Assembly: GCA_029222685.1 (NCBI GenBank)
Contig: JARHVB010000029.1
Span: 1 to 64,000 of the forward strand
Length of the DNA: 64,000 nucleotides
DNA from: Terripilifer ovatus
GTDB taxonomy: Bacteria; Pseudomonadota; Alphaproteobacteria; Rhizobiales; Beijerinckiaceae
Direction of reading: 5' to 3'
The notes beneath the pieces were generated by a model that did not search any database, had not been told where the DNA came from, and was given only the letters and a program-made list of their open reading frames with translations. The translations under genes were made by a program, and so were the position numbers. Positions within the stretch are counted from its first letter, which is position 1. The number at the start of each line of letters is the position of its first letter. Shown here piece by piece: positions 1 to 7,064 of the stretch.

Positions 1-77
1 TCCTGCACCCAGTAGGCATAACCGCCGGCGCCTCCAGCCACCAAGACGACAACGGTCAGGATTGGAGCAATGCGCAT
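1..77 (-). CDS. N-terminus of a probable efflux adaptor (HlyD/RND periplasmic adaptor type), cut by window edge
   Basis: Only the first 25 codons are present, reading MRIAPILTVVVLVAGGAGGY and then AYWVQ. This is a short basic start, one hydrophobic segment and a Gly-rich turn, which is how many inner-membrane-anchored HlyD/RND adaptor proteins begin. No domain can be seen beyond the signal-anchor, so the family call is inference from N-terminal style only. The ATG lies at 75-77 on the minus strand, with an upstream AGGACC-like purine stretch. It could equally be another single-pass membrane protein. Confidence 0.4.
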   Translation of the reverse strand, partial: MRIAPILTVVVLVAGGAGGYAYWVQ

Positions 78-222
78 ATTGGTCCTTTTTGCGAGAGCGT
101 AACAGCCGAATCGTATTGCCGATGCTTTATTGTTCCGCCAGATCCCGACTTGACCATCCCGTCGTTGGCTCCCGGGACGTTGGTGTATTCCGGATTGCCA
201 GCCGGCGCACCGTAAGGGGACA

Positions 223-495
223 TCAGGCGGCCGCCGGCCGCTCCTTGACCGCAGATCCTTCACCCATGAGAAGCACAAACGGGGCGAGCGCGGCTCCGTC
301 CAATGTTTCTCGCTCGAGCAGCAATTTTGCGGCCGCCTCAAGAGTGTCACGCCGTTCCTTCAAAATGGTATTGGCGCGGCCGAACGCCTTCTGAATGATC
401 CCGCGCACGGCCTCGTCAATCTTGTGCGAGGTATCCTCGCTGTAGCGCGGAGCATCTTCCGGGGTGCCTTTCGTCCTCTTGTATTGCTCGAAGGG
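223..495 (-). pseudogene. ftsH: C-terminal remnant of FtsH (AAA/M41 protease)
   Basis: An open frame of about 90 codons matches the helical C-terminus of the FtsH zinc metalloprotease: an Y-S-E-D-T stretch, 'KIDEAVRGIIQKAFGRA', then 'ERRDTLEAAAKLLLERETLD'. In FtsH this segment follows the HEXXH protease site. The AAA ATPase module, the zinc site and any start codon are absent, so this is a leftover piece and not a working protease. It runs directly, in the same frame, behind the TAG stop (496-498) of the Met-rich gene, which fixes a recombination joint near 490. HflK and HflC, the usual FtsH partners, lie intact about 50 kb away at 50829-52855. Confidence 0.75.
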
Positions 496-879
496 CTATT
501 TCGCTCCAGGTGCCATCCGTGGATTGTTTGTCATCTCATCCATCAGCCTGCGCATCTGGTCCATCTGATTTTGCAGTTGGGCGTGTGTGTGAGCTGGCCT
601 TGCCTCGAGGCCCGACATGCGCCTCATCATCGTCGACATGAACGCCATTCGTTTAGCCATTTTCGTACTCTCCTCAAACGTAAGTGCGCCCGGCACCATC
701 TGCTCAGTCATCTGCGACATTTCGCGGGTCATCTCGCTCATCATCCGGTATTGCAATTGATGATGCAGACTCACCGTGTCGTTCCATGTCGGCCCAATGG
801 ATGATTGTGCGTTCGCCGGCGCCAACGGGCCAAGACAAACAATAAGTGTCGCAATCCGAAAGGCCATCTTAGTAATCAT
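496..879 (-). CDS. Small exported Met-rich protein
   Basis: A 127-residue protein. I start it at the ATG at 879, preceded by GGAGAATTGAC, and not at an upstream in-frame ATG without a site. Residues 1-26 are a clear signal peptide (MITKMAFRIATLIVCLG... ending in PANA). The mature part is helical and rich in Met and His, with M-x2/3-M spacing ('RMMSEMTREMSQMTEQM', 'MAFMSTMMRRMSGLEARP'). This resembles the Met-rich blocks of the DUF305 protein at 18239-19093 and suggests periplasmic copper/silver binding. That role is inference; I recognise no named family. It lies 80 bases downstream of the PPK2 gene on the same strand and may be co-transcribed with it. Confidence 0.65.
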   Translation of the reverse strand: MITKMAFRIATLIVCLGPLAPANAQSSIGPTWNDTVSLHHQLQYRMMSEMTREMSQMTEQMVPGALTFEESTKMAKRMAFMSTMMRRMSGLEARPAHTHAQLQNQMDQMRRLMDEMTNNPRMAPGAK

Positions 880-959
880 GTCAATTCTCCGTGTGCTGAC
901 CTGAGTCTCATATTGGTAAAACTGGCGTCGGCAAATGAACTGGCCTTCCAGAGCCGAAG

Positions 960-1754
960 TCATGTTGCGAGCAGCCCGGCCCTGAGGTGCGCCTCGTCGT
1001 AAGGGAACACGATATTGAGATCCGGCACCGCAAGGTGCTTGTCGGTCTGGGGGCAGGCGAGGCGGGCAAGCAAATCGCGCATGACATTCAGGCGTGCAGT
1101 ATGTTTATTGTCCGCGCGAACGACCATCCAGGGCGACAGAGGGCCCGACGTTCTCGCGAGCATCTCATCGCGTGCCTTCGTGTATCCCTCAAAATTCTTT
1201 ATCGCGACTTCGTCAATGGGACTCGTCTTCCACTGTTTGAGTGGATCTTCCTGCCGGGCCTGCAAACGTTTCTTCTGCTCTTTCTTTCCGATGTCCAGAT
1301 AGTACTTCAGGATTTGGATTCCGGCACCGATCAACATATGCTCAAATGGAACCGCTTCCTGGAGGAAATTCGTGTATTCCTTTTCGGTGCAGAACCCCAT
1401 TACGCGCTCGACGCCTGCGCGATTGTACCAGCTGCGATTGAACAGAACCAATTCCTGCGAGGCCGGCAAGTGCGGAGTGTAACGCTGAAAATACCACGAA
1501 GCTCGATCTTTGTCGGATGGTTTTCCAAGCGCCACCACGCGGGTCTCGCGCGGGCTGAGGTGTCGGACGATCCGCTTAATCGTGCCATCCTTTCCGCTTG
1601 AATCACGGCCCTCAAAAATGACCAGGACTTTGTGCCCGTGCTTGATAACGTGCCGTTGGACTTTCACAAGCTCCACCTGCAGTTCTCGAAGCGACGCTTT
1701 ATATGCCGCGTGGTCATCCGGATTGCTGGACGTCTTCGTGCCTTTCTTCGGCAT
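960..1754 (-). CDS. ppk2: Polyphosphate kinase 2 (PPK2 family), first copy
   Basis: A 264-residue PPK2, the usual one-domain length. PPK2 enzymes transfer phosphate between polyphosphate and nucleoside mono- or diphosphates in the cytoplasm. A Walker A loop GRDSSGKDG lies at residues 49-57. The Walker B/lid region 'ELVLFNRSWYNRAGVERVM' lies at about 101-119, and 'QEDPLKQWKTSPID' is another family signature. The ATG at 1754 follows GGAG at nine bases. A second PPK2 lies at 25245-26033 and differs throughout, so it is not a recent copy. The neighbour upstream is the Bax-inhibitor-1 family gene. Direction (ATP/GTP synthesis or polyP formation) and substrate subclass cannot be read from the sequence. 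Confidence 0.95.
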   Translation of the reverse strand: MPKKGTKTSSNPDDHAAYKASLRELQVELVKVQRHVIKHGHKVLVIFEGRDSSGKDGTIKRIVRHLSPRETRVVALGKPSDKDRASWYFQRYTPHLPASQELVLFNRSWYNRAGVERVMGFCTEKEYTNFLQEAVPFEHMLIGAGIQILKYYLDIGKKEQKKRLQARQEDPLKQWKTSPIDEVAIKNFEGYTKARDEMLARTSGPLSPWMVVRADNKHTARLNVMRDLLARLACPQTDKHLAVPDLNIVFPYDEAHLRAGLLAT

Positions 1755-1797
1755 TTTGATTCACTCCGTTTGGGGGGGGGCGCCTGATGCATCAAAA

Positions 1798-2523
1798 TTA
1801 GCTGCGCCGGTTGGCGGTGAGCTGCAGTAGGAAGATGAAGAGATTGAGAAAGTCAAGGTAGAGCGCAAGCGCGCCCATGATCGCCTTCTTGCCGGCGACG
1901 ACGGGACTGTCGCTCTCCAGATAGATCCACTTGATGCGCTGGGTGTCATAGGCTGTGAGTCCGACGAACGCGATGACGCCAATCACCGATATGGCAAGCT
2001 GCAACGTCGAAGAGGCGAGGAACAGGTTCACCAAGCCGGCGATGATGATGCCGAAGAGGCTCATCATCAGAAACGATCCGAAGCGTGCAAGGTCGGTGCG
2101 CGTTGTATAGCCGTAGAGGCTCGTGGCGAGAAAGGTCGCCGCCGTGATGAAGAAGGTGCGAGCGACGCTCACGCCGGTGTAGATCAGGAAGATTCCCGCG
2201 AGCGACAACCCGACGAGGCAGGCGTAGCTCCAGAATGCCGTTTGCACGGCGCCGAGGCTCATCTTTTCAATGCGGAAGCTCAACAAAAAGACCAGCGCCA
2301 ACGGAGCCAGCACGACGCCCCAGAACAGCAACGGGGTCTGGACGAGTAATGCGTAAAGACCGGTTTCGGCTGCCCCATAGGCGACAATGCCCGTGAGCGC
2401 TAAGCCTGATCCCATGTAGTTATATACGCTGAGCAGAAATTGGCGCAGGCCGGAATCGATCTCGGCTCGCTCAATCTTCGTGCTCGCAAGGCCTGTGATG
2501 TGAGACGCGTGATGGTCGCTCAT
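1798..2523 (-). CDS. Bax inhibitor-1 / YccA family membrane protein
   Basis: A 241-residue protein with seven predicted hydrophobic segments and the BI-1/YccA signatures 'FLLSVYNYMGSGLALTGIVA' near the N-terminus and 'GLTAYDTQRIK' near the C-terminus. The family forms pH-sensitive calcium-leak channels in the inner membrane. The E. coli member YccA binds FtsH and modulates membrane-protein turnover. The start is the ATG at 2523, preceded by AGGAG; a longer in-frame start at 2568 adds 15 unlikely residues. An FNR-like palindrome (2607-2620) sits about 85 bases upstream and a weaker one at 2672-2685, so expression may respond to low oxygen. It reads towards PPK2, with 43 bases between. Confidence 0.9.
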   Translation of the reverse strand: MSDHHASHITGLASTKIERAEIDSGLRQFLLSVYNYMGSGLALTGIVAYGAAETGLYALLVQTPLLFWGVVLAPLALVFLLSFRIEKMSLGAVQTAFWSYACLVGLSLAGIFLIYTGVSVARTFFITAATFLATSLYGYTTRTDLARFGSFLMMSLFGIIIAGLVNLFLASSTLQLAISVIGVIAFVGLTAYDTQRIKWIYLESDSPVVAGKKAIMGALALYLDFLNLFIFLLQLTANRRS

Positions 2524-2606
2524 CGATCCTTCTCCTGTAGGCGTGCGCTTGGAGACGCAGTCCGACAAACCGAGTCGAGTGCTCTCACCAATTCTTTGAG
2601 CAGATG

Positions 2607-2620
2607 TTGAGGCAGATCAA
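2607..2620. promoter_or_regulatory. FNR/FixK-like box upstream of BI-1 gene
   Basis: TTGAGGCAGATCAA fits TTGA-N6-TCAA, with one deviation from TTGAT-N4-ATCAA. It lies 84 bases upstream of the BI-1 start codon, a normal activator distance. Binding is inferred. Confidence 0.6.
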
Positions 2621-2671
2621 TCCTCACTCATCCACTCGCCAAAAATATGCATCAGACCGTGAGGGTTGAAT

Positions 2672-2685
2672 TTAATCTGCATCAA
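2672..2685. promoter_or_regulatory. Weaker FNR/FixK-like box
   Basis: TTAATCTGCATCAA differs from TTGAT-N4-ATCAA at one position. It lies 52 bases upstream of the better site at 2607-2620, in the same intergenic region, and may be a second site for the BI-1 promoter. Confidence 0.4.
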
Positions 2686-2849
2686 TGTCGGAGAGATGTT
2701 CCGGCATTAAGTTGTATTCGCAAAAGGCGCCCGTCATTGAGCGTCGGCAACGGACTGAAAAATCTCAAACGCGTCGATCTCGCATGCAACATCGAGCAAG
2801 GACGGCTCCGCTACGGGACGACCTGCTCCGCGCAAGCACCCTGCATGAT

Positions 2850-3275
2850 TTACATGCGATGTGGCCGGTAACCGACACCGTTGGCAACCTGGAGTTCCCG
2901 CACGTATTGCACGATCGCCGCAACCTGCAGCTCGGTCATCTGGCGCTGTGGTGGCATATCGCCGTAAGGCCAATGGTGTTGCCGCACACCCAACTTGGCC
3001 GCCAGAAAAAAGGTCCCATCGGCATGGTGTCCTGGATTGTAGATGTCGTGGCCCAACGGCGGCCCTTTGTCGGTACCGGCAGCGTTGAGCGCATGACAGG
3101 CGGCACAGTTCGCCTCGAAAGCCGTTTTGCCATCGACGGCGAGCGTAGAAAGGTCCGGTACCTTCACGTCGACTGTGGATCTCTTGGACGTCCCGCTTGG
3201 CCCCACGAATTGCCAAGCGAATACGGCCAAGACCCGCAGCCAAGACGGCAAGGCGGAGGTATTTAGGAAGGCCAT
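2850..3275 (-). CDS. Membrane-anchored class I cytochrome c
   Basis: A 141-residue protein with one CAACH heme-attachment motif (C57, C60, H61) and a likely Met axial ligand in 'YGDMPP' (M107). A single hydrophobic stretch at about residues 9-26 is a signal-anchor, so the heme domain should face the periplasm. The 'GPPLGHDIYNPGHHADG' loop and the C-terminal 'QVAAIVQYVRELQ' helix fit small mono-heme electron carriers. Its ATG overlaps the stop of the upstream Crp/Fnr gene by one base (TGATG), so the two are translationally coupled. A regulator coupled to an electron carrier suggests a respiratory role. The specific redox partner is unknown. Confidence 0.88.
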   Translation of the reverse strand: MAFLNTSALPSWLRVLAVFAWQFVGPSGTSKRSTVDVKVPDLSTLAVDGKTAFEANCAACHALNAAGTDKGPPLGHDIYNPGHHADGTFFLAAKLGVRQHHWPYGDMPPQRQMTELQVAAIVQYVRELQVANGVGYRPHRM

Positions 3276-4201
3276 CAGCCATGCTCAAGTCGCATAAATC
3301 CTTTCAGGAATGCGCCTTTCGCGGGGGGGGGGGTGGATCGGGGGGCCGGCTGAAGGCCACGGCGCCGAATTGCGTCAAGGTGTACCGTCGGGGGGATGTC
3401 ACCTCTCTTTCGATGATCGGTAACGACCTCATCCGACAACTCATCGTTGATCCACGACAGGGCAACGTGAGGCTCTATTCCAGCGACATCGACAAGCTTG
3501 TCCGGGTTCAGGATTTGGAGACGCCGGTAGTGGAATTCGGCAATCCCTTCCTTGCGAAGATCTCGAAGCACCCGATTGACGTGGACGCCGGTGAGGCCGG
3601 TCGCGTCTCCGATGTGCTCCTGGGTCAACGGTAGATACATTTCTTCGCTGCGATGGCCGGGCCAGCGCAGCCGAGACCGGATGAACAGCTCGATAAGTAA
3701 ATATGCGACCCGCTCCCGTGCGGAACGTCGGCCGATGCTAGACAAATGGTCGTAGGCGAGGCCGCGGTCCTGCGAGATCAAACCTGCCAGCTGCATTCCA
3801 ACTTCTGGATTGTCTCTGGCGAGACGTCCAAGGTTCTCATGCGGAATAATACCGACAACTGAATCCGTGAGAGCCTGAGCACTGTAGTTCATCATCGCCC
3901 CTCGCACGGGGATGAAGGCTAGTATCGCGCCAGGAAGGGCAAACTGGAGAATTTGCTTACGACCATCCTCCAGCAAATTGTAAAGGGCGACCCACCCGTC
4001 GACGAGACTGTAGATCGCATCGCCTCTCTCACCGACGCGGAAGAGATCACACCCGGCCTTGATCGTTCGATCGGCCGACTTGTAGCGGCGGGTCACGTGC
4101 AAGACGCCCGCCGCGTGATCCGGGTCAAGGCGCTCCGGACGCACCGGATTAATCTGACGGTCCTTTGGAATTTTGTTCGCTGCATTCATAAGATTTGACA
4201 T
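3275..4201 (-). CDS. Crp/Fnr family transcription regulator, first paralogue
   Basis: A 308-residue regulator. A cyclic-nucleotide-binding-like beta barrel occupies about residues 40-135, followed by a dimerisation helix and a winged helix-turn-helix at about 192-219 ('LTQEHIGDATGLTGVHVNR'). There is no N-terminal cysteine cluster, so it is not an oxygen-sensing [4Fe-4S] FNR; the ligand is unknown. The recognition helix reads GVHVNR and lacks the E-x-x-S/G-R pattern of FNR, FixK and CRP. It need not bind TTGAT boxes. The protein at 35076-35978 is a close paralogue. The Pro/Arg-rich C-terminal tail of about 45 residues is not shared. It is coupled to the cytochrome c gene by a one-base overlap. 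Confidence 0.92.
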   Translation of the reverse strand: MSNLMNAANKIPKDRQINPVRPERLDPDHAAGVLHVTRRYKSADRTIKAGCDLFRVGERGDAIYSLVDGWVALYNLLEDGRKQILQFALPGAILAFIPVRGAMMNYSAQALTDSVVGIIPHENLGRLARDNPEVGMQLAGLISQDRGLAYDHLSSIGRRSARERVAYLLIELFIRSRLRWPGHRSEEMYLPLTQEHIGDATGLTGVHVNRVLRDLRKEGIAEFHYRRLQILNPDKLVDVAGIEPHVALSWINDELSDEVVTDHRKRGDIPPTVHLDAIRRRGLQPAPRSTPPPAKGAFLKGFMRLEHG

Positions 4202-4341
4202 TTTGCGACTCCCGAAATGGCGAATTCACATCTCTCGTCAAGGACGGGTTCGAGAAACGAACCCTGCTGACTCGATTGACCCCCGATGGAGCACCCTTCG
4301 CCCGTAAACGGGCGCAATGGGGCGCTCTATCGGGAGCTTGA

Positions 4342-4824
4342 TCAGAGAACTTCCCGGGGAGGTCGAAACTGCGTGTCTGATTCGGTCGACGAAAGGAACG
4401 TGTGCAGAGGCGGAATATCGGCGTGGAGAATGACGCTCTGAGCAGCCGCCCAACCTGCGACGGTCAGGCCTGCGGAGCAGGCCGGACAGCAGGAGTCGGC
4501 GCAAGCGAGCCCATGGCAATGGCCTGATCCTTGACCACAACAGGTGGCGCCCTTGAAGGCAAGATTGACGACCGATGACGCTACGGCTGACTGATTGGCG
4601 ATCACGTGCTGCTTCGCAATGACGTGGAGCCCACCTTGCGCAGCACGTGTTGTGGGCTCAGTCCCGCCTGAACAGCCTTGCGAAGTCTCGACGGTCACAA
4701 ACGTGAACAGCATTAACGTTGCCAGAAGGAGGACGGCACGGGCCAGCAGATGGCTAGCGGTGCGCACCGCCTTACCTGCGGGTTCGCGCCGTTGGCGGCA
4801 TTCTGTCATACGCAAAGCAAACAC
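4342..4824 (-). CDS. Small exported Cys-rich protein, first paralogue
   Basis: A 160-residue protein with a hydrophobic N-terminal segment at about residues 28-47 and a Cys/His-rich core ('CCGQGSGHCHGLACADSCC', then PAC). It ends in 'TQFRPPREVL'. A paralogue at 34473-34937 shares the core and the FRPPR end, and a looser relative lies at 59711-60190 in the copper operon. The layout recalls CopL/DUF2946-like metal proteins, but I cannot assign it firmly. I keep the GTG at 4824 because AGAGG lies six bases before it, whereas the ATG at 4809 has no site. It lies 140 bases upstream of the crp gene on the same strand. An FNR-like box sits 87 bases upstream. Confidence 0.65.
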   Translation of the reverse strand: MFALRMTECRQRREPAGKAVRTASHLLARAVLLLATLMLFTFVTVETSQGCSGGTEPTTRAAQGGLHVIAKQHVIANQSAVASSVVNLAFKGATCCGQGSGHCHGLACADSCCPACSAGLTVAGWAAAQSVILHADIPPLHTFLSSTESDTQFRPPREVL

Positions 4825-4910
4825 GCCGCACCTCTGCCGGGTTCTATAGCCCTTCGGATACTCTCAAAGTTTCCCATATTGAACAGTTACCGCGGGATCG
4901 GGGCGGCACA

Positions 4911-4924
4911 TTGATCTGTGTCAA
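4911..4924. promoter_or_regulatory. FNR/FixK-like box between divergent genes
   Basis: TTGATCTGTGTCAA differs from the TTGAT-N4-ATCAA consensus at one base. It lies in the divergent promoter between the Cys-rich gene (start 4824) and the NifX-like gene (start 5052). The inverted copy of this module has a perfect box in the same relative place (34243-34256), which supports a function. Confidence 0.7.
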
Positions 4925-5051
4925 TTCGTGCGGTCCTGGAAAATTGATAGATATAAAAAACCGCCGGAGACCAGATGTCTGATCGAGGTTAAGGTTCGGC
5001 GTCTCGGATTTCGCCTACTCTTCGACAATGCTGAACGTAAGCAGGGATTTC

Positions 5052-5399
5052 ATGGCAAACACGGCAGCCGGGGCCTCGGCTCCATCAGGCCGGACGGCAG
5101 TGACGGTGATGAACGCCGGTTCCACTCCTCTGCTGTGTCCGTTCTTCGGCAAATGCGACGGCGTCTTGCTGGTCAATGCTGCCGATGGTTCCAAGGAATT
5201 CCATCCGCGCGATCGTTCGGGCGCCAAATCCATGTGCGATCTTCTTCTGGAATTGAAGCCCGGACAGGTCATCTGCGGGTTCATCGGCAAGCCTGAAAAG
5301 CAAAAGCTAAGCGCCGCCGGCATCGACGTGCGGGTGGGCTCGTGTAGCTGTCCAATCGACGAGCTCGTTGCTTCCTTTTCCGGATTGCCAATGGCTTGA
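5052..5399 (+). CDS. Six-Cys NifX/NifB-like (dinitrogenase cofactor-type) small protein
   Basis: A 115-residue protein resembling the dinitrogenase iron-molybdenum cofactor fold (NifX, NafY and NifB C-terminus). 'VICGFIGKPEKQKLSAAGID' followed by 'VRVGSCSC' matches the end of that domain. It carries six cysteines: LCPFFGKC, MC, IC and SCSC. The paralogue at 33763-34111 keeps all six, so metal or cluster binding is likely. I start at 5052 (AGGG six bases before) and not at the poorer ATG at 5028. No nif genes are nearby, so nitrogenase maturation is not implied. It is divergent from the Cys-rich gene across an FNR-like box. Confidence 0.72.
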   Translation: MANTAAGASAPSGRTAVTVMNAGSTPLLCPFFGKCDGVLLVNAADGSKEFHPRDRSGAKSMCDLLLELKPGQVICGFIGKPEKQKLSAAGIDVRVGSCSCPIDELVASFSGLPMA

Positions 5400-5520
5400 C
5401 GGGCGCCTGCCCTCACTGGGAAACCGGAACTCCTACGTCGGAGCCTCGGGGTCGGATTCGTTCCGGTCTCATAACCTTCAATCGCGCCAACGCGAATGCA
5501 GCCTACTCGGAGGGCAAACG

Positions 5521-6738
5521 ATGGCAAGCTTCTTCTCAATCGACGATCTACCCGCACTGCAAGGCGAGATAGCGGGAAAGCGTGTGCTCGTACGCGGCGA
5601 CCTCAACGTGCCGGTCAAGGATGGCCGTGTGACCGATGCGACACGGATCGAGCACCTCGCTCCGACCATCGTTGCGCTGGTCGAAAGGCGCTGCCGCGTT
5701 GCTGTTCTCGCCCATTTCGGACGGCCCAAGGGCAGGAGAAATCCGGCCATGTCACTGAAGCCGTTGGTCGGCCCGCTTGGTCAAGTGCTCGGCGGGCGTG
5801 CCATCGCTTTTTCGGATGATTGCATAGGCCCGAAGGCGGAAGAGGTTGTGAACTCCTTACCCGAAGGTGGCATCGCCTTGCTCGAGAATCTGCGCTTCCA
5901 TCCGGGAGAGGAGGAGAATGATTCTCGCTTCGCAGCAGCGCTCGCAAGGCTCGGTGATGTCTACGTCACCGACGCCTTTTCGGCGGCACATCGAGCGCAT
6001 GCCTCGACGGAAGCCCTGGCACACCTGTTACCGGCAGCCGCTGGCCGGTCCATGCAGGCGGAGCTCACGGCGCTAGGCAGAGTGTTGAACAACCCGTTAC
6101 GGCCATTGGTGGCGATCGTTGGCGGCGCCAAGGTGTCGACCAAGCTCGACCTGCTGGGCAACCTGGTCAGAAAGGTGAATGTCCTCGTGCTTGGTGGCGC
6201 GATGGCCAATACCTTTCTTAGCGCCCGCGGCCTCGAAGTCGGCGTTTCACTGTGCGAGCATGAGATGGCCGAAAGGGCGCGTGGAGTGATGGCGAAGGCG
6301 GATGCGGCAGGGTGCGAGGTGGTCTTGCCGGGTGACGTGGTCATCGCCCGGAAGCTCGAACAGGGCGCCGAAACGAAAGTCGTGCCGGTGTCAGAAGTGC
6401 CATCTGACCAAATGATCCTCGATATCGGACCGGAGAGCATCGGCCGGCTTGTGAAGCGGCTCGCGGGCTTTCGTACTCTCGTCTGGAACGGGCCCCTCGG
6501 CGCCGTCGAAGTTCCACCCTTCAATGCCGCCACCGATGCGGTCGCCAAGGCTACAGCTGCATTGACGCAAATGGGCGATCTGGTCTCGGTCGCGGGCGGC
6601 GGTGAAACGGTCGCCGCACTTTCGGCCGCACAAGTCGTCGCCGACTTCTCCTACGTATCGACCGCAGGTGGTGCATTTCTCGAATGGCTGGAAGGCAAGA
6701 AGCTGCCAGGGATCGAGGCACTGCTGACGAAGACTTGA
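5521..6738 (+). CDS. pgk: Phosphoglycerate kinase
   Basis: A 405-residue PGK, the usual length for bacterial enzymes. It converts 1,3-bisphosphoglycerate and ADP to 3-phosphoglycerate and ATP. Signatures in order: 'VLVRGDLNVPVKDGRVTD' at residues 21-38, 'LAHFGRPKG' at about 73-81, 'LLENLRFHPGEEEND', 'DAFSAAHRAHAS', 'AIVGGAKVSTKL', and the C-terminal nucleotide loop 'VAGGGETVAAL' with 'VSTAGGAFLEWLEGKKLPG'. All catalytic motifs look intact. The ATG at 5521 follows GGAGGG by six bases. The next gene is the class II GAPDH, the preceding enzyme of glycolysis. A low-oxygen role is inferred from the FNR-like boxes around it. A housekeeping PGK presumably lies elsewhere in the genome. Confidence 0.97.
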   Translation: MASFFSIDDLPALQGEIAGKRVLVRGDLNVPVKDGRVTDATRIEHLAPTIVALVERRCRVAVLAHFGRPKGRRNPAMSLKPLVGPLGQVLGGRAIAFSDDCIGPKAEEVVNSLPEGGIALLENLRFHPGEEENDSRFAAALARLGDVYVTDAFSAAHRAHASTEALAHLLPAAAGRSMQAELTALGRVLNNPLRPLVAIVGGAKVSTKLDLLGNLVRKVNVLVLGGAMANTFLSARGLEVGVSLCEHEMAERARGVMAKADAAGCEVVLPGDVVIARKLEQGAETKVVPVSEVPSDQMILDIGPESIGRLVKRLAGFRTLVWNGPLGAVEVPPFNAATDAVAKATAALTQMGDLVSVAGGGETVAALSAAQVVADFSYVSTAGGAFLEWLEGKKLPGIEALLTKT

Positions 6739-6790
6739 TGCTTACCCTCATGAGGCCACTTGTCAAATCGGGCGGCTCCGAACCACCCCG

Positions 6791-6810
6791 GCCTCGATGG
6801 CGATCGAGGC
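6791..6810. terminator. Stem-loop after pgk
   Basis: GCCTCGAT-GGCG-ATCGAGGC is a perfect 8-bp stem with a 4-base loop, 52 bases after the pgk stop. No T-run follows, so it may be a mRNA 3' stabilising hairpin or a weak terminator. Confidence 0.45.
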
Positions 6811-6847
6811 GGACGCTGCACTTCCGGAAGGGACCCCGGCGGGCGAC

Positions 6848-6861
6848 TTAATTGAGATCAA
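6848..6861. promoter_or_regulatory. FNR/FixK-like box upstream of class II GAPDH
   Basis: TTAATTGAGATCAA has one mismatch to TTGAT-N4-ATCAA, about 205 bases before the GAPDH ATG. A closely similar stretch (TAATTGAGATCAA, then A/G-rich and AATCG) recurs at 8141-8158 just after that gene. Confidence 0.45.
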
Positions 6862-7064
6862 GGAATCGAGCTTGCAATTACGACATAAGGTCCGTCTCAA
6901 TCAGGGCGTCCAGCTCTTGTCCGGCTGCTGTGTTCAAGCAGCGGGTTACCGCCGTAGAAGTCGCTGCTAAACCGACACGGCTACGCTGGTCTTCGCGCCA
7001 GTCGTGAACGCAAGGCTCTGCGGATAATACAACCGTCGCTTGGGTGACTGGAAAGGAATCAAAC

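Larger units (their letters stand above)
2524..2849. other. Intergenic promoter region with two FNR-like sites
   Basis: About 325 bases between the cytochrome c stop and the BI-1 start. They hold two palindromes of the FNR/FixK type (2607-2620 and 2672-2685). No convincing open frame is seen. Confidence 0.6.
6739..7064. other. Intergenic region pgk-gap with stem-loop and FNR-like box
   Basis: About 325 bases. They hold a perfect 8-bp stem-loop (6791-6810) and an FNR-like palindrome (6848-6861). No gene is seen. Confidence 0.55.

Noticed and set aside
5052..5399. Nitrogen-fixation locus, because of the NifX-like fold
   Set aside because: No other nif genes in 64 kb; the Cys pattern differs from NifX.
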